A stretch of DNA of 64,000 nt from positions 149,333 through 213,332 of the forward strand of contig DWYR01000008.1 in assembly GCA_019118565.1 (NCBI GenBank), given 5' to 3'. The DNA comes from Candidatus Alistipes avicola (GTDB taxonomy: Bacteria > Bacteroidota > Bacteroidia > Bacteroidales > Rikenellaceae). Every line of letters starts with the position of its first letter. The stretch's first letter is position 1. Made by a program: the position numbers and the translations under genes. The notes under the pieces were generated by a model. It was not told the DNA's origin and searched no databases. It worked only from the letters and a program-made list of their open reading frames with translations. Shown here piece by piece: positions 1 to 8,746 of this stretch.

Positions 1-1114
1 CCACCAACTTCGGATCGTTGGTCGGTGTGCCGCCTACGGTGCGGTCCTCGCGGTTGTCGGGGGCGTTGAGGTTGGCCTGGTCGATCACCATCATACCCAT
101 GGCATCGCACAGGTCATAGAACCAGTATGGTTGCGGATAGTTGGGCCAAAGGGTATTCACCCCGTTCTTTTTCAGATTGAGAAGCTCCTTGCGGGTCGTC
201 TGCTCGTCTCCGGCTGCATTGTAGCGTTGCCATACGATATTGACCGGTTTGCCGAAGCGGCAGAACTGCCCCTCCTTCACCTCCTGCTGGTCGAATCCGA
301 TCTTGATCGGAATGTACTCCTTGAACGTTCCGTTGCGTTTGGTGTAGAGCATCACCTTGTAGAGCGGACTCTTGCCGTTTACCCCCCAGCGGTGTTCGTT
401 GGTGTGGTAGATGAAGGGGTGGAAGCGCAGTGTATCGACCGATTGTCCTGCGACCGTAATTTCGTTTACGCTGAATTCGAGCAACTTGCCGGTCGGATCG
501 TAGATGTCGAATCCGACGGTGATCGGCTCTTCGTAGTTGAATCCGTTTTGCAGGATAACTTCCAGATCCAGAATGCCGAAGCGGTTCAGTGAGTCGGGTG
601 TCAACTTGACATTGAAGTCACGGATGCTCCGCTTCTCCTGGGCGAACAGGTAGCTGTTCGAGAAGGGTTTTACGGGTTTTGCCGAGAACCCTTTTTCGAG
701 CGATGTGTAGGGATTCTTGTGCAGGATGAAGAGCAGGTCGTTTTCCCCTTGCTTTACGTATGGGGTAATGTCCAGGTCGAGTGGCGAGTATGTGTCGTTG
801 ACAATAATGACGGGACGCTCGTTGATGCACAGGGTATAGGATGCCCGTACGTTCTCCAGATGGAGGTAGATGAACGAGTCGAACCAGCTGTTGGGGATTT
901 CGACCTCTTCGCCCAGTCCGAGTACATCCTCTCCTTCGGTCAGGAGTTTGGGCTCGAACGCCTTGTACTTGGCGATGTTCTTGCGGTCGAGTGCATCGGC
1001 CGCTTCGCGGGTGTCGAAGGGAACGAACTCCGAACGGTAGATGCGGGGTGAGGTTTGGGCCGAAACCGTGGCGGCAAAACCCAGCGCGATGAGTATCAGT
1101 AATATCCGTTTCAT
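1..1114 (-). CDS. Glycoside hydrolase family 2 (beta-galactosidase-like), secreted, 3' part missing
   Basis: The gene runs off the left edge; 371 codons are visible. It starts MKRILLILIALGFAATVSAQ, a signal peptide ending at about residue 20. Residues 40-190 look like the GH2 sugar-binding jelly roll, with the hallmark segment SPLDLDITPYVKQGEN near residue 115. An Ig-like domain follows, and the TIM barrel begins near residue 290. Two conserved barrel landmarks are present but altered. Where LacZ-type enzymes have VNRH(D/E), this protein has VNIVWQRYN (about 292-300). Where they have VRTSHYP, it has TLWPNYP (about 319-325), before the usual FYDLCDAMGMMVID. The catalytic glutamates would lie outside the window. 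The family hydrolyses beta-linked glycans in the periplasm; the substrate cannot be read. The start is clear because the signal peptide begins at this ATG and asnS lies divergently upstream. Confidence 0.8.
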   Translation of the reverse strand, partial: MKRILLILIALGFAATVSAQTSPRIYRSEFVPFDTREAADALDRKNIAKYKAFEPKLLTEGEDVLGLGEEVEIPNSWFDSFIYLHLENVRASYTLCINERPVIIVNDTYSPLDLDITPYVKQGENDLLFILHKNPYTSLEKGFSAKPVKPFSNSYLFAQEKRSIRDFNVKLTPDSLNRFGILDLEVILQNGFNYEEPITVGFDIYDPTGKLLEFSVNEITVAGQSVDTLRFHPFIYHTNEHRWGVNGKSPLYKVMLYTKRNGTFKEYIPIKIGFDQQEVKEGQFCRFGKPVNIVWQRYNAAGDEQTTRKELLNLKKNGVNTLWPNYPQPYWFYDLCDAMGMMVIDQANLNAPDNREDRTVGGTPTNDPKLV

Positions 1115-1170
1115 GATCGAATGCTGTGGTCAATAATCGTATGAATGAGACTTGACAAAGGTACTTTTTT

Positions 1171-1201
1171 TTTGCCGAATCGCAAATATGTCGTATCTTT
1201 G
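1171..1201 (+). promoter_or_regulatory. Bacteroidota promoter for asnS
   Basis: A TTTG at 1171-1174 and a TATCTTTG at 1194-1201 are separated by 19 bases, a full match to the Bacteroidota -33/-7 consensus (TTTG, N19-21, TAnnTTTG). Transcription would begin about 7 bases downstream, giving a leader of about 45 bases before the asnS ATG at 1254. This also argues against the longer frame that starts at 1152, which would lie upstream of the transcript. Confidence 0.75.
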
Positions 1202-1253
1202 TATATCTGTATCTTCATTTTTTGTGCAAACAGATAGAAATTTATTGATAGGT

Positions 1254-2642
<1,389 letters not shown>

Positions 2643-2812
2643 TCGGACGTTCAGCCGAAACATTAATCAAGAGGCTGCAAATCCCTGCTGCGGGACTCTC
2701 CTCCGCACTCTGTGATCGCTCTTTTTCAGGAACGGCACGGCTTGCGACGGTCCGTTGGGATAGGGAAGAGACCTTGTCAGGCGTTATGGTATTTAATCGT
2801 TAAACGGAAAGT

Positions 2813-4234
2813 ATGGCTATCAAACAGAAACAGGTGCTGTCCATGCAGCAGAAACTGTCTCCGCAACAGATTCAGATGATTCGATTGCTCGAACTGCCGG
2901 CGGCTCAGCTCGAACAGCGCATCAAACAGGAGATTGAGGAGAATATCGTGCTGGAGGAGGATGACCATACTTCGGAAGAGGAGCAACCTCAGGAGATATC
3001 GATGGAGGATTATCTCCAGGAAGACGACGAAACCCCTGCCTACAAAAGTCGTATCAATAACTTTTCGAAAGACGACAAACCTCGTCAGGTTCCCGTTGTC
3101 GAGGGACGCACCTTGCAGGAGTACCTGATCGAGCAGTTGGGATACCGCAACCTTTCTGAAACCGATATGCGTTTGGCGACCTTTTTGGTCGGGAGTATCG
3201 AAGATGACGGTTATCTACGCCGGGACCTGGAATCCATTGCCGACGATATAGCCTTCACTCTGGGAATCGAGGTGGAACCACAGCACCTGGAGGAGCTTCT
3301 GCGGATCATTCACGAGTTGGAGCCGGCGGGTGTCGGGGCTCGCAACCTGCAAGAATGCCTGTTGTTGCAGATGGATGCGCAGAAAACGAATACGCCGGCC
3401 AGAGTGCTTGCCCGTAAGATATTGGCCAGTTATTTCGATGATTTCGTTAAAAAGCATTATGAGAAGCTGATGGCTCGTTTGCGGGTCTCGGAGCAGGAGT
3501 TCCGCGAAGCGATCGAAGAGATCAAACGCCTTTCCCCTCGACCGGGGAATCTCTATTCGGAGGGAGGAACGGATACGACTCCATATGTGATTCCGGACTT
3601 TATCCTGGACTACCAGGACGGCCATTTCGATTTGTCGTTGAATTCATACAACATTCCCGAAGCCAAGATCAACCATCGCTATGTCGATATGATTCGGGGT
3701 ATGGTGAATTCCGAGGGGAAGGTGAAGGAGTCCGATCGGGAAGCTTTGCAATTCGTGAAAAGCAAGATCGATTCGGCCAAATGGTTTATTTCGGCAATCA
3801 AACAGCGTCACGATACATTGATGTCTACCATGCGGGCGATTCTCGATTATCAGCGGGAGTATTTCAAAGATGGTAATAAGAGTAAGCTGCGCCCGATGAT
3901 TTTAAAAGATATTGCGGATCGGACGGGGCTGGACGTTTCGACTATTTCCCGGGTAGTGAACAGCAAATACGTACAGACTCATTTCGGAATCATCTTGCTC
4001 AAATCCCTCTTTTCGGAGGCAATGCAGACCGATAGCGGCGAGGAGGTTTCGAGCTACGAGATCAAGAATATTCTGCAACAGTGTGTTGATGAGGAGGACA
4101 AGCGACATCCTCTGACCGATGAGACGCTGATGGATATTCTCAACTCGAAGGGGTATCATATCGCTCGCCGAACGGTTGCCAAATATCGCGAGATTCTGAA
4201 CATTCCCGTTGCCCGGTTGCGCAAGCAGATTTAA
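2813..4234 (+). CDS. rpoN: RNA polymerase sigma-54 factor
   Basis: Alternative sigma factor that recognises -24/-12 promoters and needs an AAA+ activator to open DNA. The protein is 473 residues with the full RpoN layout. Region I (1-50) is glutamine- and leucine-rich, starting MAIKQKQVLSMQQKLSPQQI. Region II is acidic (about 50-75, EEDDHTSEEEQPQE). The core-binding domain follows. The C terminus carries the DNA-binding helix-turn-helix and the RpoN box ARRTVAKYRE (451-460). The next gene starts 4 bases after the stop codon, so the two are probably cotranscribed. No sigma-54 activator (GAFTGA-type AAA+ protein) was recognised in the window. Confidence 0.97.
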   Translation: MAIKQKQVLSMQQKLSPQQIQMIRLLELPAAQLEQRIKQEIEENIVLEEDDHTSEEEQPQEISMEDYLQEDDETPAYKSRINNFSKDDKPRQVPVVEGRTLQEYLIEQLGYRNLSETDMRLATFLVGSIEDDGYLRRDLESIADDIAFTLGIEVEPQHLEELLRIIHELEPAGVGARNLQECLLLQMDAQKTNTPARVLARKILASYFDDFVKKHYEKLMARLRVSEQEFREAIEEIKRLSPRPGNLYSEGGTDTTPYVIPDFILDYQDGHFDLSLNSYNIPEAKINHRYVDMIRGMVNSEGKVKESDREALQFVKSKIDSAKWFISAIKQRHDTLMSTMRAILDYQREYFKDGNKSKLRPMILKDIADRTGLDVSTISRVVNSKYVQTHFGIILLKSLFSEAMQTDSGEEVSSYEIKNILQQCVDEEDKRHPLTDETLMDILNSKGYHIARRTVAKYREILNIPVARLRKQI

Positions 4235-4238
4235 CACT

Positions 4239-4844
4239 ATGTATAGGTCTCTTGCCAGAGTCGTCTCTTTTGCGCTGCATCCGTTCGTGATGCCGCTTTA
4301 CATGATTTTGTTGCTACTCACCGATACGACTTATGCTTCGATCTATTCGTTGAAGGTTAAGATTTATCTGGTATGGGTGACCGTGTTGTTCACGATGATT
4401 ATTCCGGCATTGGTCTTGATGTTGCTCAAATCGTATCATAAGATCAGCGATTCGGATTTGACTCGACGAAGCGAACGGCTCATTCCTGTGTCAGCAATAG
4501 CCGTTTGTTACCTTCTTTGCGGAGTTGCCGTTATTCGAGTCCCTTTAGCCGAGATGCTCAGCCGATTCATGTTTGCTGCGGCTGCATGTGCCTTGCTTGT
4601 CATGATTATCTCCCTGTTCTGGAAGATCAGCTTGCATTTAACGGCATCGGGAGCCATACTCTCTTTTGTCCTGATGGTCCATATCGCCAGTGGTGGACGA
4701 TTGATGGGGGCGTTGTGTGCGGCGATTTTTGCCGCGGGGCTACTTGGCTCGGCCCGATTGCAATTGGGATACCATACGCCGATGCAGGTTTTTGCCGGAT
4801 TCATGACGGGGCTGGTTGTCGGGGCGGTGATTGTACTGCTCTGA
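4239..4844 (+). CDS. PAP2-like integral membrane protein lacking the canonical phosphatase motifs
   Basis: A 201-residue hydrophobic protein with about five to six membrane segments (for example around residues 18-30, 43-65, 85-105, 110-130, 145-165 and 180-200). The segment YHTPMQVFAGFMTGLVVG near the C terminus resembles motif 3 of bacterial PAP2 phosphatases (Hxx(D/P)xQVxxG). The upstream catalytic motifs, KxxxxxxRP and PSGH, are not visible; a degenerate RRSERLIPV (about 76-84) may be the remnant of the first. The start at 4239 is chosen over 4209 because the longer form overlaps rpoN, and MYRSLARVVSFALHPFV reads as a natural N terminus. A role in undecaprenyl or lipid phosphate metabolism is possible but unsupported if the active site is lost. 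Confidence 0.7.
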   Translation: MYRSLARVVSFALHPFVMPLYMILLLLTDTTYASIYSLKVKIYLVWVTVLFTMIIPALVLMLLKSYHKISDSDLTRRSERLIPVSAIAVCYLLCGVAVIRVPLAEMLSRFMFAAAACALLVMIISLFWKISLHLTASGAILSFVLMVHIASGGRLMGALCAAIFAAGLLGSARLQLGYHTPMQVFAGFMTGLVVGAVIVLL

Positions 4845-4859
4845 GACGGTAAAAAGAAG

Positions 4860-4902
4860 AGCGAGAACGGGCGGATGATTTTTTCATCCGCCCGTTCTCG
4901 CT
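4860..4902. terminator. Bidirectional rho-independent terminator
   Basis: A perfect 19-bp inverted repeat (4860-4878 and 4884-4902) with a five-T loop lies between the convergent PAP2-like and DUF4923 genes. The stem is GC-rich (core CGGGCGGATGA), so it should stop transcription from both sides. Confidence 0.85.
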
Positions 4903-4912
4903 TGGTGCTTTT

Positions 4913-5521
4913 CTATTTGGAAAATTCTCCACCCAACATGATGCCCGGATAATTCGCCAACAATTGGCTCACGTTGTTCAGATTCGAATTCTTCGCTAAT
5001 TCTGTGGAGGCATGACGTGCCGCTTTGATCGCCTCGTTGGCATCGAATTGGAGTGTCAGAACCTTGTTTTCTGCAAGGGTTACATAACCGACAAATATTG
5101 CTCTCGTCCCTTCTCTCTCCAAGATCAGATGTAATGTTCCCGTCTTGGAAGAGTATGTGTAGTTCCCGTCGAGTTCCTGGCCTCCCATCGAGATGTGGAC
5201 CTTCCCTCTCCGCTTGAATATTACAGATCCCTTGCCGGGTTTGAGTCCTCCTTTGACATAGGCCGCTGCGATTTCGCTTTTCAGTCCGTTGACGGCGATC
5301 GATGCCAGAAGGTCGTTGCCCTTATATTCAATGCTGGGAGCTCTATATGTCCAGGCCCCCAACAGTTCGTCTGCCGAGGGGTAGCTCTTTTTCACAACCG
5401 TCTGCTCCGAAGGTTGGCTCATTCCGGCCAGCTGACGCAATTTGTCGGCGAATGATTGGGCGTGGAGGCTTGTTGCAGAGCATCCGATTGCAAGCAGGAG
5501 AAAAATAGCGATGCGCTTCAT
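4913..5521 (-). CDS. DUF4923 family secreted protein
   Basis: A 202-residue protein with a clear signal peptide (MKRIAIFLLLAIGCSATSLHAQ). The mature part has a helical N-terminal piece (SFADKLRQLAGM), then ELLGAWTYRAPSIEY and a series of beta strands (KGSVIFKRRGKVHISMGG, YTYSSKTGTLHLILE). This is the lipocalin-like pattern of the DUF4923 family, which is common in Bacteroidales and has no known function. The start lies 4 bases from the nadE stop, so it is the last gene of the OPT-pepT-nadE operon. The lipocalin-like fold suggests binding of a small hydrophobic ligand, which is inference only. Confidence 0.75.
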   Translation of the reverse strand: MKRIAIFLLLAIGCSATSLHAQSFADKLRQLAGMSQPSEQTVVKKSYPSADELLGAWTYRAPSIEYKGNDLLASIAVNGLKSEIAAAYVKGGLKPGKGSVIFKRRGKVHISMGGQELDGNYTYSSKTGTLHLILEREGTRAIFVGYVTLAENKVLTLQFDANEAIKAARHASTELAKNSNLNNVSQLLANYPGIMLGGEFSK

Positions 5522-5525
5522 GACT

Positions 5526-7463
5526 TTATTTCTCTTCTTCGATTAACCGGTCGATCTCCCGCATCCATGTGTCGGCATTGGCATCCGAGGGCATTCTCCA
5601 GTCACCGCGTGGGGAGAGCGAAATGATGCCCACTTTCGGGCCGTCCGGCATGGTCGAACGTTTGAACTGCTGCGAGAAGAAGCGCTGGAAGAACAGACGC
5701 ATCCATCGCAGGATCGTTCCCCGGTCGTAGCGGTCGTTGAAAGCCTTTTGTGCGACGAAGAGGATTTTTGCCGGCGAGTAGCCGTTGTGGATGAAGTGAT
5801 AGAGGAAGAAGTCGTGCAGTTCGTATGGGCCGATGATCTTTTCGGTCTGCTGGCCGAACTCCTTGCCCTCTTCGGTGGGTAGCAATTCGGGACTGATCGG
5901 GGTTTCCACCACGTCGATGAGGATTTGACGGATTGCATCGTCCTTGCAACGCTCGGCCATCCAGCGCATCAAGACGCGGATCAGCGTCTTGGGAAGTGAA
6001 GCATTCAGTCCGTACATCGACATCTGGTCGCCGTTGTAGGTTGCCCACCCCAGGGCAAGTTCACTCAGGTCGCCGGTTCCTAACACCAGACCACCTTCGA
6101 GGTTGGCCAGATCCATCAGAATCTGGGTTCGCTCACGGGCTTGGGCGTTTTCATAGGCGGAAGATTGGGTCGTGGGGTCGAGTCCGATATCCGCGAAGTG
6201 CTGTTCGCACGCTTTGCGGATCGATATTTCACGTGACGTTACGCCGAGACAGCGCATCAGGGCCAGAGCATTGCGATAGGTGCGGTTGCTGGTGCCGAAC
6301 CCCGGCATCGTAACGGCTATAATTCCCTTGCGGTTCAGCCCGAGACGGTCGAATGTGCGCACGGCAATCATCAGCGCCAACGTGGAGTCGAGTCCGCCGG
6401 ATACACCCAACACCACTTTCTTGCAGTTGGTATGTTCGAGGCGCTGGGCAAGGCCCATTGTCTGGATATTGACAATCTCGTTACCGCACTCCTCCATCTC
6501 CTCCGGTGATCCGGGAACAAACGGCTGGGGATCGATCCACCGATCGAGTGTCGTGTCTGCGGGATTCTTCGGAAGCGATATTTCAACGATGATGCGTTCG
6601 TTCGGACGGTGCGGAGCAAAGGTTGTCGTGCGGCGGCGAGAGGTGATAAGCCGCTCGGTATCGATGTCGGCTACTACAAGCTGCTCTTCGAGCGAGAACC
6701 GCTCGCTGCGCTGCAGGATCTGGCCTCCTTCGACGATGATTCCGTTTCCGGCAAAAACGAGGTCGGTCGAGGACTCTCCGTATCCGGCCGAGCAGTAGAC
6801 GTATGCCGACTGCGTACGGGCCGACTGCGATTTGACGAGTGAAAGCAGGTAGTTGTGCTTGCCGATTACTTCGGGCGAAGCAGAGAGGTTGAACAGTACC
6901 TGGGCACCGTCCACGGCCTGATTGACCGAAGGTGCTGCCGGAACCCACATATCCTCGCAGATCTCGACGCCGAACTTTACCCCGTCGAGGTTGAACAGGA
7001 TGTTGCGTCCGAAATCGGTCTCCTGGCCACACATTCGGATAGTGGCGAAGCCGATCTCCTCGCCCGACATGAAGCAGCGTGCCTCGTAGAATTCTGCGTA
7101 GTTCGGGATATAGGTTTTGGGAACCACCCCTCGGATGCGTCCTTCGGCGAAGACGACGGCACAGTTATAGAGAGCGTTGCCATAGGTGATCGGCATACCG
7201 ACGATGCCGACGACGGGTAGCTGACTGGTTTCCGAAAGGATATATCCGAGCGCCTGTTCCGCTGCATTGAGCAGGGTGGGCTGCTGGATCAGGTCTCCGC
7301 ACGTGTAGGCCGTGACCGAAAGTTCCGGGAAGAGGATGATCCGGGCACCCCGGTCGGCACCTTTGCGGATCAGCCCTGTAATCTGGCGGGCGTTATAGTC
7401 GCAATCGGCGATTCTCACGTGGGGAATCGCCGCTGCAACCTTTAAAAAACCGAATTTAGACAT
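5526..7463 (-). CDS. nadE: Glutamine-dependent NAD+ synthetase
   Basis: Converts deamido-NAD+ to NAD+ using ATP and ammonia channelled from glutamine; cytoplasmic. The 645-residue protein is a fusion of two domains. The nitrilase-type glutaminase (about 1-290) shows the catalytic triad Glu47 (FPELSVTAY), Lys116 (VVPKTYIPNY) and Cys169 (VEICEDMW). The ammonia-ligase domain shows the PP-loop SGGLDS at 355-360. The family is usually 540-680 residues, so this is full length. The gene lies 26 bases after pepT and 4 bases before DUF4923, consistent with one transcript. Confidence 0.97.
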   Translation of the reverse strand: MSKFGFLKVAAAIPHVRIADCDYNARQITGLIRKGADRGARIILFPELSVTAYTCGDLIQQPTLLNAAEQALGYILSETSQLPVVGIVGMPITYGNALYNCAVVFAEGRIRGVVPKTYIPNYAEFYEARCFMSGEEIGFATIRMCGQETDFGRNILFNLDGVKFGVEICEDMWVPAAPSVNQAVDGAQVLFNLSASPEVIGKHNYLLSLVKSQSARTQSAYVYCSAGYGESSTDLVFAGNGIIVEGGQILQRSERFSLEEQLVVADIDTERLITSRRRTTTFAPHRPNERIIVEISLPKNPADTTLDRWIDPQPFVPGSPEEMEECGNEIVNIQTMGLAQRLEHTNCKKVVLGVSGGLDSTLALMIAVRTFDRLGLNRKGIIAVTMPGFGTSNRTYRNALALMRCLGVTSREISIRKACEQHFADIGLDPTTQSSAYENAQARERTQILMDLANLEGGLVLGTGDLSELALGWATYNGDQMSMYGLNASLPKTLIRVLMRWMAERCKDDAIRQILIDVVETPISPELLPTEEGKEFGQQTEKIIGPYELHDFFLYHFIHNGYSPAKILFVAQKAFNDRYDRGTILRWMRLFFQRFFSQQFKRSTMPDGPKVGIISLSPRGDWRMPSDANADTWMREIDRLIEEEK

Positions 7464-7489
7464 ACGATTTCAGCGGTTAAATACTTTTG

Positions 7490-8707
7490 TTATTTGGCCC
7501 AGAGTTGAGCGATGTTCAGAATGACCTGAGTGGCTTTTCGCATCGTCGTGAGCGAGCAATATTCGAAACGTCCGTGGAAGTTCATGCCGCCCGTAAAGAG
7601 ATTCGGACATGGAAGTCCCATGAACGAGAGACGGGCTCCGTCCGTGCCGCCGCGGATCGGTTTGACGAGCGGTTTTACATCCGCCATTTGCATGGCTTCG
7701 ATTGCTTTGTCGATCACCTGCGGATGGGGTTCGACCATCGAACGCATGTTGTAGTAAGAATCCTTGAGCGTCAGGGCCACTACACCTTTGCCGTATTTCT
7801 TTGTCAAGAAATCGACGACATTTTCCATGAGGGTTTTGCGGGCTTCGAACTTCTCTTTGTCATGGTCGCGGATGATATAGCTTATCTGCGCCTTTTCGAC
7901 CGTTCCGGTCAGGTTCGTGCAGTGGAAGAAGCCTTCGTACCCCTCCGTATGCTCGGGGCGTTCCCATGCCGGAAGCAGTGCGTTAAGCTCCGCTGCAACC
8001 TGAATGGCGTTGATCATCTTGTCCTTGGCGTAACCGGGGTGTACGTTGCGGCCCTGAATCTCGATCTTGGCTGCCGCCGCGTTGAAGTTTTCGTATTCGA
8101 GTTCACCCTCGAAACCTCCGTCTACCGTATAGGCAAACTGTGCTCCGAACGCCTTGACATCGAAGAAATCGACACCGCGTCCAATCTCCTCGTCGGGCGT
8201 AAATCCGAGGCGGATCTTCCCGTGTTTGATCTCGGGGTGGTTGAGCAGATACTCGGCTGCGGTCATGATTTCGGCCACACCTGCCTTGTCGTCCGCACCC
8301 AGCAGCGTCGTGCCGTCGGTATGGATCAGCGTGTGCCCCTTGAAGAAGGGGAGTTCGGGGAAATCCTCAACGGTTATCACCGTGTTCTCATTCAGACGGA
8401 TATCCTTGCCGTCGTACTTCTCGATGATCTGCGGTTTGACGTTTGCGCCACTCATGTCGGGAGCCGTATCCACGTGGGCGATGAAGCCGATGACCGGCAC
8501 GTTCTCATAACCGGGCGTTGCGGGAATCGTACCCATCGCATAGCCGTATTTGTCGATCGACACTTCGGTCATGCCCAGTCCCTTCATCTCCTCGACCAGA
8601 TGTTTGAGCAGGGCGAGTTGTTTGTCCGTCGAGGGGAACTTCTCGCTCGACTCGTCGCTTTGCGTGTCGAAGGAGACGTATTTCAAAAATCTATCTTTTA
8701 AGTCCAT
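7490..8707 (-). CDS. pepT: Peptidase T (tripeptide aminopeptidase)
   Basis: M20 family di-zinc aminopeptidase that removes the N-terminal residue from tripeptides in the cytoplasm. It is 405 residues, the usual length. Metal ligands are visible: His78 and Asp80 in GFIAHVDTAPD, the bridging Asp140 in LLGADDKAGVAE, the catalytic Glu173 with Glu174 in FTPDEEIGRG, and a C-terminal His in MNFHGRFEYCS. The OPT-family transporter lies 39 bases upstream, so imported oligopeptides would be degraded by this enzyme. Confidence 0.97.
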   Translation of the reverse strand: MDLKDRFLKYVSFDTQSDESSEKFPSTDKQLALLKHLVEEMKGLGMTEVSIDKYGYAMGTIPATPGYENVPVIGFIAHVDTAPDMSGANVKPQIIEKYDGKDIRLNENTVITVEDFPELPFFKGHTLIHTDGTTLLGADDKAGVAEIMTAAEYLLNHPEIKHGKIRLGFTPDEEIGRGVDFFDVKAFGAQFAYTVDGGFEGELEYENFNAAAAKIEIQGRNVHPGYAKDKMINAIQVAAELNALLPAWERPEHTEGYEGFFHCTNLTGTVEKAQISYIIRDHDKEKFEARKTLMENVVDFLTKKYGKGVVALTLKDSYYNMRSMVEPHPQVIDKAIEAMQMADVKPLVKPIRGGTDGARLSFMGLPCPNLFTGGMNFHGRFEYCSLTTMRKATQVILNIAQLWAK

Positions 8708-8746
8708 ATCTGAATAACGTTGTAAGGTTGAACAATGTTGTCGTGT

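Noticed and set aside
1152..1253. Longer asnS start at 1152
   Set aside because: The promoter at 1171-1201 lies within the extension, and the extra residues are hydrophobic and unlike the family N terminus.
7487..8701. Long open frame (404 codons) antisense to pepT
   Set aside because: It is the complement of a clear M20 peptidase and has no signal, domain or codon pattern of its own.
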